64,000 nt of DNA from Galerina marginata. Taxonomy: Eukaryota > Basidiomycota > Agaricomycetes > Agaricales > Galerinaceae. The notes beneath the pieces were generated by a model. It was not told the origin of the DNA. It saw nothing but the letters and a program-made list of their open reading frames with translations, and did not search any database. Made by a program: the position numbers and the translations under genes. Shown one piece after another: positions 35,137 to 46,821 of this stretch. How positions within the stretch are numbered: the stretch's first letter is position 1; each line of letters begins with the position of its first letter. The stretch lies in assembly GCA_023014335.1 (NCBI GenBank), contig JAECYW010000002.1:3782001-3846000 (forward strand), in the 5' to 3' direction.

Positions 35137-38100
35137 ATGGCCGCACTGGCAACTCCTGATTGGCACTACACCACCATGGACCCTTCCCAAAACACCCGCC
35201 AGCGCACGTCCCCCGCCAACGACAACCACCACCCCCAGCAGCTCCAGCTCCAGCCGCAGCATCAGCAGCAGCAGCAGCTTCAGCACCAACAGCAGCTCTT
35301 GCACCAGCAGCAACAGCAGCAGCAGATCATGCTCCAGCAACAGGGCGCATACACTTACCCGGTGCAACAACAACCACAGGGCAGCTGGACACCCAACATC
35401 ACTGCCACTCCTTTCTACCCCTCCTTCTACCAAAATCACCAGCAGCAGCAGCAACAACAGCAGCAGCTCTCCCAGGCAGCGCCACAGCCCTACGCGAATC
35501 AGCTCCCACCCCAGCCGCCCTATTTTGACCAGGCCAACGCTCAGCTCGCCGCACAATGGGCCTACCAGCAGATGATGTTCAACGCCCACGGCTTTCCCCA
35601 ACAGCGGCCGTCCCCCGCGAACCCAAACCAGCCGGGCTCCGCTATCCCCGACTATTTCGCCCAAAACCAGCTGTTCAACCCATTCCCCAGCGGCACCCCG
35701 CCTCCCCCGAGAGACACACAACCTTATCACCCTTACCGACGTCCGAACCGCACTGCCTCTGACCCGGCAGCCAACGAACAGCGTAGGCCCGGCTTGCCCC
35801 ATCCGCCTTACGCGCGTCAGGATGCTTCGGCCTCGACATCTTCTGTCAACTCTGCGTCCAGCCAGCGACAGCGCACCAACAGCAACCAGAGTGGACACAG
35901 CAGTAGCGGCCATCATTCTCCCGCTTCTCTCCGCTCTGCTCGCTCCACGCCCTCCCCTGCCGGACCCTCCTCCTCTTCTCCGTCGTCATCATCACCCACA
36001 CCGAGCCCCCTCCGCCAGCCTATTCCCCACACTCGCACAGGCTCGTCCTCGTCTGCTGCTTCCACCTCAACAGCCACTTCTGCTCGTCCGTCTGGTTTCT
36101 CACCCTCAACCTCTCTGCCCACCATTGCCACCTCACCCGCCTCGGCATCCACTTCGTCCCCGACCACCTCCTCCGGCAGTCTGCCGCGTCTGAATCGGCC
36201 GTCACCCTTGTCACAGGGCACCTACACCGCTGCGGAGAAGCGCAGATCACGCGATGACAGCGATATCGCAGCTTTGATTCACGAACAGACCCCCACCGCC
36301 GTCATGGTCCGCAGTGGCGGTCTCAAAGGTCGCCTACGACGCGCCCTGTCCTTCAATGCCGCACAGACTCTCAAGGAGGAGGAAGCAGAGGCTGCTGCTG
36401 CCGAAGAGGAGGAGGATGACGACGAGTCAATAAAGGCTTCGCAGGTCAACGGGAAGCTAAAAGCCAAGGCACCGACGCCTGTCATCAAGGTCGATACATC
36501 ACCCTCGGGAGTCAAGACGCCTGGGGGCGAGGACGATGCGGGCCCGTCGACGACGACACCCGTCAAGAAGAAGGGCCGGGCCGCTTCGCTCTTCAACTCG
36601 CGCCTCAACGCGAGCACGGACAATATCTCCCTGTCATCCACCGTGAGCAGTGCAAGTGTCATGATCCGCAAGCTCGGCGCCATGGGTAAGCTCGCGCGGC
36701 GCAACTCGCTCGCGGGCATCACGTCCCTGTTCAAGGACAAAGATAAGGATAAGGATAAAGACAAGGACGGCGATAAGGACAAGAAGGGCAAGAAAAAGGA
36801 GAAGGAGAAGAAGACGGCCAAGGGGCAGGCGAGCGAGGCGAGCGTGTCGCATGTGACGGCGGAGCTGGACAGGATGGGGGCGGGAGGAGATTGGAGCGTG
36901 GGGACGGAGATGAATGGGCTGTCTCCTGCTGCGAAGCTCGCGCGGCAGCATACGCTCAAGTCCAACGCAGAGGCCGCCGCCAAAGCAAAAGAGGCGGCAG
37001 CAGCAGCAGCAGCAGCTTCCGCAGCCGCCGAGTCGGAGGCCGCCGCCGTAGCAGCAGCAGCAATAGCACCGTCTGCCAACGGGGTGAACGGTGCTGGGGT
37101 GCCGACGTGGGACCGCAACACAGCGACGCGGCAGGGGTCCGTGTCGCCAGTTAAGTCAGGGGGCATGCACCGCATCAACGAGGACGGCACGCGGACGCTG
37201 GTCGAGTCGGACGACGACGAAAGCGACGACGGGCACTACCCGGGCCAGCACCAGTACCACCCGCATCACCAGCAGCAACGACAGCAGGGCTTCCACGCGG
37301 ACGGGTGGGACGACGACGAGGACTGGGACGTCGATGGCGATGGAGACGGGGATGACGAGGACGTGACAATCCGCGTCGGGGTGGGCTCAGCCTCGGGCTC
37401 GGAGCCGAGAGGCAGTGAGGACTCGGAGCGGTCTGCAGCAGGGGAAATGGAGCCCTGGGCGGTCGACGTGCGACGCAGCGTGGAAAAGTCGCGGCGTCCG
37501 AAGAAGGGCATCCTTAAGCGTGCGGAGAGCTACGACCAGTCGGCGTACCTCCAGGACGCGAACCACCACGCGCAGCGCGGGCGGTCGAACTCGTACACCT
37601 CGCCTGCGCCGCAGACTGAGCTCGGGCCTCTGGCGCGCATGCCTTCACCCGATCCGGCCCATATTGATGGGCTGCATAGGCATAACTCGCATTCTTCTGG
37701 GCACAGTCATGGACATGGGCAAGAAATTTCGTCATCGGGCCCGTGGCTGCCTCCACTGCAGTTCGAGTCTTCATCGCCGCTGTCTGGCGCGTTTGGAGCG
37801 AGCATCACGAAGGAGCTGCCTGATACACCGACCGCGAGCGACAGCTTCTCAGGGAGCACGACGACAGGCAGCCTCTCTTCTTCTGGCAGCGGTTCAGGTT
37901 CAGGCAGTGGAAGCGGGAACAGCAGCACACCCTCCGTCTCCGTCTCCTTCCACACCGAACCACCCCTCACCCCCACCCAAAACTCCACCAACCAAAATCG
38001 CTCCTCCGCCATCTTCCAACACCCCTCGTTCAACTCCTCCGCGCCCGCGCTCACCGGGTTCGCGTCTAGCACACACGGGCTCCCGCCGACACTGACGCAC

Positions 38101-38380
38101 CGCTCGGCGACTGCGCCGACGAAAAGGCTGACGTTCGCGACGAATTTGTCGGTGTATGACACGTTCTCGGCGTCGGTGTATGACCGCCGCAGTGAGCCTG
38201 CGACCTGGAGTCGTTTAACGCCTGCGCTGGCGCAGAGGATTAAGGAGGAGCTGAACTCGTATAAGATGGAGGAAATGGAGGTGCATGCTTCAAGTCGCAT
38301 CCAGTGGGTGTTTTCTTTTTCTTGTATGTTTTTCTAGGTGCTGATTGTTTTTTGTGAATAGCACGCAGTTCTTCGTTTGA
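35137..38380 (+). CDS. Large low-complexity protein with Bni4/Afr1-like, PP1-docking C-terminus
   Basis: Two exons (35137-38303, 38362-38380) give 1061 aa. A second in-frame start at 35176 (MDPSQNTRQR) is equally possible. Order: poly-Gln/Pro region (residues 30-190), Ser/Thr/Pro-rich part, basic and acidic stretches, KDKDKD repeat then Lys-rich tail (~530-560), Ala run (~625-650), acidic DDEDWDVDGDGD, KKGILKRAESYD, and a Ser-Gly repeat. Only the last ~60 residues look folded: KRLTFATNLSVYDTFSASVYDRRSEPATW.RLTP, helix, then RIHTQFFV. KRLTF fits the RVxF site that binds protein phosphatase 1, and the block resembles the C-terminal end of Bni4/Afr1-type scaffolds that place PP1 at the bud neck or septum. 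The short last exon is inferred from the 58-nt intron. Role is inference. Confidence 0.8.
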
Positions 38381-40182
38381 TGAACGGGACGGGCCAGCAT
38401 CTATCTACCCTGCCCACACTTGACGACCTTTTTTTTCTTCTTCGAACTTGACTTTTGCCTTTTTGGATTCCCCATTTATTACCCTCATGACCATTTTCTT
38501 TTCTTCTTTCTTTTCTTATTTCTTTGAACCCCCATGATTTGCATCCTGGCTCTATCTAACGTAACGTCCTGTGTCTGTTTGTCCGTCCGTCTGGGTCACC
38601 GTCGTGGTCGTCGTTGTCTAGTTTACGTCTTACGTCTACGCTCTACGCCTAACTATCTTCTATTTCTCCATCCTCCAAGTTTACTCCTCTTCCTCGCACA
38701 TTGTCCATCCCATCGCACGCACAACCCGTCAAACTTTCTCGCTGTCTGACTACATACATATTCACACGACTCTGGAACTGAGCATCCTTTCTTTATCTCA
38801 ACCAATATCCCCCAATCCTCATTCCCCGTACTCACTCCACTAGTACTTCTGGAATCGACCCGCAATCAATTTTCTCTGTTTTCTTTCTTCCTCTTTTTTC
38901 TTTTTTGTTATCCTATATATACCCGCACAATCCAATCCAATCCAATCCAATTTACTTTCTCTTATCCATTGTCGTCGTGGGTGTTGGATGTGTCAAGAGG
39001 GACCTAGGAGGCGCCTCCCGCGCGCCCTGGCCTGGAGGTCGACCTTCGACCAGGAGGCCATGATATGGATTACCTTGCGGGAGATAGGGCATTATAGCAC
39101 GCCTGGGCTGCTTCAGCACTCCAAGCTTCAAGTTTAGGGCAACCACTGTGCACAACCACCAAAAATAAAACCGTACCAGAGACGACGGTCATGCTCGAGC
39201 CCCAGTCATGCTCGAGCGCAACCGTTCGACGCTCCGCTCCTCAACTTACACAGACAAACAGACCCATCGATATCCCATCCGTTTCTCCCACGCCATTCCG
39301 CAACGTCATCACCGCAACTCTCAAGTGCTCAATACCTCAGTGCAAACATTGGCAGGAATTCCATGGCTGAGGGCCTCTACCCTATCTTTGTTTCTCTTCC
39401 TTTCTTCTTCCCTTTCATTCCTTTCCTTCTTTTTCTCCTTTGGTACCATACAAAATTGAACTGGAATGGACAGCTCCTCACGAAGTAACGCCAACCACAT
39501 ACATACATACACCCTGGATTCCCGGTTTGACTCCATACTCCGACTCCCCATATTCTCATTCATGACCCCCTCCACATACAAAACAATTATCGTCACCATA
39601 ATACGCAGCTATAGCTCATTCTCCTCCTCCCTCATGCTCGTCCTCATCGTCGTCTCTCGTTTCTCATTTTCCCATTCCCATTTCCCATTTTGAACAAGCT
39701 TGCTATCACCTATATATATAATTTACTTGTTGACATAAGTAACACACGCATGCGCAATTGATACCTTGGAAGATTCAAGCTTTGGACTGAGTTCTGGGAA
39801 TCTTGCATAAAGCGAGTAAAGGACCTTGTTTAAAGTCGGAGGTGTACGTTAGCCTATTTATAGCCTGATTGTGGGTGGAAGTGGCTGTGTTTGCGAATAA
39901 TTCTCATCGTAACCTCCATGAAGTTGAACTATGAGGGTTAAACCAATGTCACACATTCCGCACTTGCAAGCGAATATCTGCCTTCTACATAGATAATTCT
40001 CCTTGGACGCGGTTCATGGCCCATGACGCGGTTCCATGGAATCCATTCTCAGGCTCCAGCAGTGGCCCTTTTTGTTCCTGTCCTGAACAAGGCCAACGTC
40101 TTGACGATACGTATGGCAGTTCTAAATACAAAAAGAAGGGTTAGCCTCTGATATGCATAATCATCTGCCTTCAATCGTCACA
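38381..40182. other. Long pyrimidine-rich intergenic region
   Basis: No gene seen. Includes a CAATC pentamer run (about 38931-38951), T/C-rich tracts, short CATA repeats (about 39495-39510) and TATATATA at about 39710. Much of the left part is probably the 3' untranslated region of the large gene. Confidence 0.45.
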
Positions 40183-40540
40183 ATGGCTGTCGTCCGCTAC
40201 TCACAATCCTCGCTCTTTCGTCCTACCTGGGAAAGCCGTGAGTATTTGAATGCCTTCTTATTATTTTCGTATGGTCATCTTTGAATCTCAAAGTCTTGAC
40301 TTGCCCTTTACAACCTCGTTCGAGAATTTTGAAAATGGTCAAGAAGGCCGACTACCACGTCCGTGCGTACATTCACCTAATCCGACAGTGGCTTGACGTC
40401 TCCCTGTTGAAACAGTCTCACAGTCGTCCCAAGAAGTTATCGCTGTCAAGGGATACTTGTGTTATCCGATTCCAGAGACAACAACGCATAGGATTCTAGG
40501 AGTTATGCCGGATAGCTATGGACAGGTGTGGGCTTATTGA
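40183..40540 (+). CDS. Possible small spliced gene of unknown function
   Basis: Three exons (40183-40237, 40294-40362, 40416-40540) separated by introns of 56 and 53 nt with GTGAGT and GTGCGT donors join in frame to 82 aa starting MAVVRYSQSSLFRPTW and ending MPDSYGQVWAY. The middle is basic (RSRILKMVKKADYH), the last exon has IAVKGYLCYPIPETT. No signal peptide, membrane helix or known motif. An additional intron (40526-40576, with TACTAAC branch point) would replace the last codons by a longer tail. Support is only the neat intron set; it could be a decayed gene. Confidence 0.35.
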
Positions 40541-40789
40541 TTGATCTTTCGACGTCAAGTTACTAACAATTTCAAGACAATAGCTCTTAAAAGCTTAAAC
40601 TCCTGGGTTGTTAACAGGACGCTTCGTTGTTTTCAAGAACACAGCCTGATGACACCTAGTATTCTTGCTTGCAGGTCCATTTATTGTCGCTTTTGCTCTT
40701 GTGAACCAACATGCACACAATCGAGAGGCTATGTTATTGTTCTGTCCAACCGTTGTGGATTTTGGCATTTCTTCCTCAAGAATAAAGAG

Positions 40790-40797
40790 TATAAAAG
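40790..40797 (+). promoter_or_regulatory. TATA box of the type A kinase-like gene
   Basis: TATAAAAG about 99 bp upstream of the ATG at 40896. Confidence 0.5.
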
Positions 40798-40895
40798 AAT
40801 TCCGGGTCGCATAGTTGGCCGCATCTCATATTACCCTCGCCTTCTCAATCACTTAGTATTCCTCCATCTTCATACTTTCCCTTCAATCCACTGCT

Positions 40896-43377
40896 ATGTC
40901 TAACTCTAAGGAACCCGTCGGTACCAAACGACGACGGGATAATACCGAAGGCAACCACAAGGCCGACGCTGGCGTCCGAACGCATACACAGAGCAATGGA
41001 AAATCCAAGGCCAAACCGGACGACGTTCCCAGGACTTTCCAGGACTTCTTAGACAAGTTATTCGACTGGGACCCTCACACCCTCGAAAAGAGTTCCGGTC
41101 ATACCCCGTCGAAAGGAACCCGGGACCCTACATATTACGATATGCACCTAGAACCCAGCTTGCGTCTCAAAAAGGTCGTTGTTGTCAACGATATGGCTCG
41201 CGTGCTTGCTGGCATTTGTGACGAGGCAATCGCTAAAGCTGAAGTCCCCATCTCTGGGGCTTCCAAGTCCGAGCTTCGGCAGAATCTGAACAAGCGCTGG
41301 ACCGAATCGTTTGTAGAGGATGGCGCGGAGATAAAGAACGAAAACCAACTTGTGAACTTTGTCAAGGAACATCGAGCAAGAATTTTCTGTGAGGCTGCGT
41401 CGGGCATTTTGTATAACCGATTTTTCGATCCGATTATCAAGTGGGATGGCTCAGCCTCTTCTAGCCAAACTCGAGGCGTTGCAGATGGATTTTTGAAAAT
41501 TCAAACTGGCACCGTCCTTAATAATTTATCTGAAGCTGCTCGAGGCGTAATCGAGCGTATCCATGAGTGTGGATTTGACACCGTCGCAATCTGGGAATTC
41601 AAAAGCCTTGCAGCTGGGCCTCACATCATGAAAGAGATCGCAAGGATAAACGGCGATTTCTCTTGGGCGACATGCCACGAAAGGTCACATGAACGGGATA
41701 TTTCGAGTTGCTGTGGGTATATCAACCACCGAATCAATGGTAGATTAGCTGTTACAGGCAAGCCTGCTGGACCCGACAGCATATTTCGGCACGCGGAGCT
41801 GGGTAAGGCTCTCAGAGCAGCAGAAGCTGGGGTAACCGTCGTTCAGTCGACGGATAATCGGCCGCCATCTCCTGATGCGGAAACCAATTCCAGGAAGAAA
41901 CGTCGTCGTGCAGAAGGAAAAAGGCCTGCTCGAACATTTCAGGTACCTAAAGACGGGAATGGACTTCTACAACAGGTGGGTAAATATATACTCTACTCCA
42001 AGCCTTTCATTCAGTGCGCATGGTTTCAAGGGTTGGACGGAAGGCGTCGTCGAAGATACAACCTTCATCATTTTTTCTTCAGGAAACGTAGAATTCATTG
42101 GCGTTCGCCAAAGAGGATCTCAAACTCTATATCTATCAGGACCCATTACGGTTTCTGAGTCTGTCGAAAACAATGGCCTTGCGTACGGAAAAATTATGGT
42201 CGGGTTGTTCATTGCAGCTATCCAGGACGCTGCAGATCGTGCAAAAATTCTCCAAGGACTGCTTCCGGACTCCCATCCGATTATTCCTCGGTTCAACATG
42301 ATCACCGACTCATCGGCTCGTATCCTGAAACATAATCGACAGAAAATAGATTGGGTATAGTGTTCCCCTCCACCATCAAGACGAGCGTAGTGCTGATCAT
42401 TTCTCCCTCAGACGATTCTGAGTCAGCTCCGACGTTGCGATAGCCTTTCACTCCGGCTCCATGGTCAAAGCATTGGAATTAATAGTCCCCATCATAGTGA
42501 CACATTCTATTTCTCCCGTGTGGAATCCAAGATGGATGCTAAAGACGTCGTCAAGTTATCTGAACTCGAATATGACACGAATAGCGACGATGCAGACTTC
42601 TTTCTCGACTTGGAGCCGAGTGGAAGGCAATCCAAGGTCGTCAAAGTTTTTCTCGGGAAAAACGCCTTGAAGAATTGTAATCCACTTTACTACAGCAAAC
42701 CCTTTTTCTTGAAAATCGCAAAGACGCCCAGAGATATCGATAACCTAAAAAAGGAATACAGAGCATATTGTATACTATCCGCAAGAGAGGTTGGTTCGGT
42801 CGTTGAAACATATGGACTGTTCACATGCCGACACGATAGCCTCGAAATATGTTCAGTCCTTCTTATGGCTGACGGCGGCACTGATCTTGGAACTCGTATG
42901 AAAGCAAGCACATTTACCAACCACCTTGGAAAATATTGGTGGGTACTTGAATTACCTTATAGTTGCGTGTTGGAACTAATGTCATCTCTGTCCACTCATA
43001 GCGAGCTTTATCCAAAGGCTTTGATCTCATTCCATGCACAAGGTCTGCTGCATGGCAACATTGACAGCTCCCACATGTTGTTGGACATTAAAAGTCAGAT
43101 AGTGAAGTTGATAAGTGTGGAGGGTTTTACTGCTGGGGATGATCACCAGCGAAAAGCAGAGCTGCTAAGGTTGAATGGTTTTCTGGTTGAAAAGAACACG
43201 ACGAAACAGAAACAGAAACCCGTGGTTGAGTCGGAAGAAAAATTGGAATTGGACGGATTGGAATCGGCGGATGAGATTGACTCGGGTGAAGATATGTCCG
43301 TTGACTCTGAGCTTGACGAAGGGCAAAGTTGGCAAGAGCTTGAGGACTTCGGAACCCGGGATGCCTTCGAGATTTAG
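40896..43377 (+). CDS. Fungal kinase-like protein, type A, predicted pseudokinase
   Basis: Four exons (40896-41975, 42031-42354, 42412-42938, 43002-43377) give 768 aa. Residues 1-60 are basic; ~65-360 form a family domain (TYYDMHLEPSLRLKKVVVVND, ARIFCEAASGILYNRFF); a nuclear-signal-like RKKRRRAEGKR is near 340. Then comes a block shared with the type B genes (VEFIGVRQRGSQTLYLSGPI) and a kinase N-lobe with FFLKIAK and KKEYRAY. Catalytic motifs are lost: the Gly loop is degenerate, HRD is HGN (661-663) and DFD is replaced by SVE (682-684). An acidic tail of ~80 residues ends it. It is probably a non-catalytic relative of fungal-specific kinases such as the FunK1 group. The third intron is 63 nt without stops, so it might be retained. 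The third exon joins 42354 to 42412; otherwise the gene would stop at 42360. Confidence 0.78.
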
Positions 43378-43747
43378 ACAGGGGTGTGGTGTAGGAAATC
43401 CTTTGCCTTTATATTTATGATCCAGAGCTGGATCTGCTATTGTAATATTGTTTCTGTATGTGATCTTGCCGACTTTCAACATTCAGGAATCAGCGGTCAA
43501 CCACCGCCAACAAAGCGTTCAATGGTACGCAGTTGGTTAACTTGGTACGCAGTGACTGTAGTACCCGTGACCGGTTACAACGTGAGAGGTGACAAGTAAC
43601 GCTTGTTTAATGTTTGTTGCCTTATTAGTGTTAGGAAAGTACAACAACCGATATTTCTGATTCACCAGTGGACATGCACTGGTTGCACACAACCTCCTGA
43701 TCAACGACACTCAACAAGCGCCTTGAAGCTTCACAACTGTCATACTC
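43378..43747. other. Spacer between type A and type B genes
   Basis: No gene seen. Presumably 3' end of one gene and promoter of the next. Confidence 0.5.
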
Positions 43748-45900
43748 ATGGACCCAAGAGATCCCTTCCGAGATTTTCTAGAGGAAGCCTTCAATTTCGC
43801 ATTTAACCCAAATCTTGAGCAAGACGATGGGTTCAAGGACTTGGAACCTGATACCTCTCCTTTGACTTTCCATGACCGACACATTAACTCCAAAATTCTA
43901 TGCAGGAACGTTAAGGGCTTTGCCTCCCTTGGCCCGACCCTTTCCAAGATTTTCGACGAAGCTATTGCCAAGTTTTACAACGACGGCTACAAGTTCTCGG
44001 CCACAAGTTCCTCGTTGTATACTACGAATCTGACCGACTCACTGCAGGATGCACAAAGTATCAGGTCGCTTTATCGTGCACATCCAGGCGGATTTGCTCA
44101 TCGTTTTTCTTCAAAAATGTATTTCCACCCAGGCAGCAAAGCCTGGGATTCGGTTTTCGAGCTTTGCCTGGACAATTCTACAGAGGAGAAGAGTTTTACA
44201 TCAGAATGCTCCTTGCAGGTTGTCTATCGTCATGCAGGAGACTCTGCAAGGTCGAATAGCATCAGGCCATTTCTTACCGATGAAGCTGTCGATAGATTAG
44301 AAGGTATGCGGGAGAGCTGCCCTCCAGTTGCAAGCTGGCTTTTTTTCCCTATGACCCCCGCTGGAAAGTCGATTCTGAGGCGAATAAAGGAGTCGGACAA
44401 CTTTCGGTGGGAATCATCGAAAATAAGTGGGTACAAGAACTGCTCATCTACAAAACCGCCCCTAGATGCTGATGATGGCGCATTGCACCGCGCCAGAATC
44501 TTGTCTAAAAAGCGTAGCAAGGTGAAAACCACTCAAAGGAAAGCGAAGGGACCAACTAACCCGATGCGCCAATCCCACGAAGCATTCAATTCTTTAACGC
44601 ACAAGAAATCCGCCCGTGTAACTGTTTCGAAGAGGCCACTGAAAAGTGTTCGCCGCTATCACGATCCACATCAATACATCCAGCACGTAAGTCGCCTTTT
44701 TGGAATAACCGTGTTGTGAAAACTGACGACATAAAGGCTTGGGCTACGGCCGCCAGGCAGGATGCGACTTTCATGGTTTTTAATTGTGGAATGTATGAGC
44801 GGATTGGAATTCGTCACAGGGAATCGCAAACTCTCTACATCTCACCATTGATTGAGACAATCAATAGTCGCAATCCTCCATATGGGAAGCTTCACCTCGG
44901 ACTTCACGTTGCCATCATCGAAGATTTCTTGGAACGCTATGAACGTGATCGCCAAAGTATTAAAAAGCGCTCTGCCGACGATTTCGGTGACGACAACTTA
45001 CCAGAAGCCAAAAGGATCAAGACACTGTTGCCGAAATTGGACAACGACAATATCACACAGGTAAGTGCTTATCTGATCCCACGCTTAGCTGTTGTAACAG
45101 AGAGCCTGTTCTTAGCTTTGGGGTGAAATGAACAAGAGAGAACTTGCTCTTGTCACGCTGAATTACGGGCCTTATTGTTCCCCTGCCCCTGCATCATTCT
45201 TTCGAATTGGTTCGTCCTGCGCTCGCCACCTTTACCAGCCGTTCACACAAACTATGAAGTCCGAATTTTCTCGCGCAGAGTATTTTGAACTCGTATTGGA
45301 TGAACCTCTAGGTGAAGGGGCTGTGGGAGTCGTTCATCCTGCTGTTGTCTCGCTTTCCCTAAAGTCTGGAGAAACCCTGCAACATAATATCGTCGTTAAG
45401 CTCGCCTTTTCGAAGGAACAAAAGGCCAAATTGCTCTCAGAATATAAAATCTATGCCATGCTCGCCAAGGCTGACGAACCTGTTGAAGGTATCGTGACAG
45501 TACATGGTCTGTTCAAAGACCTCGATTCCGGGATTTTGGCCCTATTTATGGAAAACGGAGGCCAGTCTCTCCGGCAGTTGGATAAAGAACAACCAGAGAG
45601 AGCTGAACAACTCAGGGATGAAGAATGGTACATGTCCTTTTTTCTAAAACTTCTAACCTCTGACATTTTACCCTTAGTGAATCTTGCATTAGTGCACTAG
45701 AAAGTATTCACAAAGCGGGTATCCGCCATCGTGATCTCCGACCCGATAATATTTTGATATCCAGGGATTCATCCCTGAAGGTTTCTATCATTGACTTTGA
45801 TTGTGCAGTCTATGGGCCTCACCCTGCTAAATTTGACAATGAAGTTAATCGTGTAGAAGCTATATTTGATGGAGAAGATGTTGATTGGTGGCATTCATGA
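43748..45900 (+). CDS. Fungal kinase-like protein, type B, copy 1
   Basis: Four exons (43748-44686, 44737-45060, 45116-45627, 45678-45900) give 665 aa. The N-terminal ~250 residues start MDPRDPFRDFLEEAFNF and contain LTFHDRHINSK; a basic linker follows. Residues ~314-420 carry the shared block YERIGIRHRESQTLYISPLIE and a bipartite basic signal. The kinase part has LGEGAVGV (486-493), the beta-3 lysine in VVKLAF, the helix-C glutamate in SEYKIY, HRDLRPDN (609-616) and DFD in place of DFG (631-633). It stops 32 residues later, so there is no APE motif and no C-lobe helices. The catalytic and metal-binding Asp are kept, so phosphotransfer is possible, but as an atypical short fold. Substrate unknown. 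Confidence 0.82.
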
Positions 45901-46821
45901 GTACTTTCTTCCTTCCCACTTTCGTCTGACTGGCGCCTCTCCCTCCTCCTATTCCCATCTTCTAGATCGTAGTCCACACAATTTCACGGCCTTGAGGTAG
46001 CCGTCCATTTTGAGGGTTCTTATGCCCTATTTTTTGCCCTTTTCAACAGACTGTCACTTCGACATAATCAGCATGGTCCTACTACCGTGCTGTTCTTACT
46101 TTCGATTTCTGGAGCGCCATTTCAATTCTTACTGGAAGAAATCAAACTATAATTCCGGACTACACTTTCGACCGAGATTTAGATTCCAATCTACATACTT
46201 ACTTTAAACATAATGTGCCCATAATACACAAGGAGCGGCCGGAGACGAGACGAGCAATTACAGAACCATACCTATGTGCTTTCCATTCAATGTCCTACTA
46301 AACCTTTAGTGAACGCATCCTGCACTTATGAAACTTTACGAACCACTGTTGTTTTCGATCTGATGTGCAGGAATCACTCATCACTCAACCGTTTTCTTTG
46401 CGACTTCCCCGGATGACGACTTCAACGAAAATCGTGTCTTATTTAAATTTAATGAAGTTTTAAATAGTGGGAATGCAAGGAGTATGCCCAAGTGGGCGAC
46501 ATCAATGGTACAAATAAGGGTCTACGAAAGTGAGCAGTAGTGTACAGTGTTCAACCGAAGTAGCTGTAATGATAAGGGTTTGAAAAAAAGACTCTCCACC
46601 TTCTATAATCCATCACGCAGTCAGTCATACGGATCCATTTTATGTTCCAAATATTCGTAAATAGTCGTTGGGAGTTATCGTTGGGAGTTCATCCGCTCTT
46701 CGTCCTCGCATGTAAACCCAAGGCGCGTAGGTATTGCAAGGCAAGTAAGCGGAATGATATGACGCAGGTGTCGGAAGACGGGCAGTTCCACCCCCGCCGG
46801 ATGGCCGATTCTCCATTCCGC
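45901..46821. other. Intergenic region, no gene seen
   Basis: AT-rich, between the 3' end of the kinase-like gene and the 3' end of the F-box gene on the other strand. Confidence 0.5.

Noticed and set aside
34921..35916. 331-codon minus-strand frame over the Gln-rich region
   Set aside because: Leu/Val runs are the antisense of CAG-rich codons; no motif.
36279..37190. 303-codon minus-strand frame inside the large low-complexity gene
   Set aside because: Ala/Ser-rich mirror of a GC-biased coding region; composition explained by the plus-strand gene.
40541..40903. 120-codon plus-strand frame
   Set aside because: Runs over the TATA box and start codon of the type A gene; no motif. Part could be an additional exon of the small gene upstream.
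42355..42360. Stop codon at 42358-42360 as the end of the type A gene
   Set aside because: A GTATAG donor at 42355 and an acceptor at 42411 join in frame to the kinase part, matching the domain order of the type B genes.
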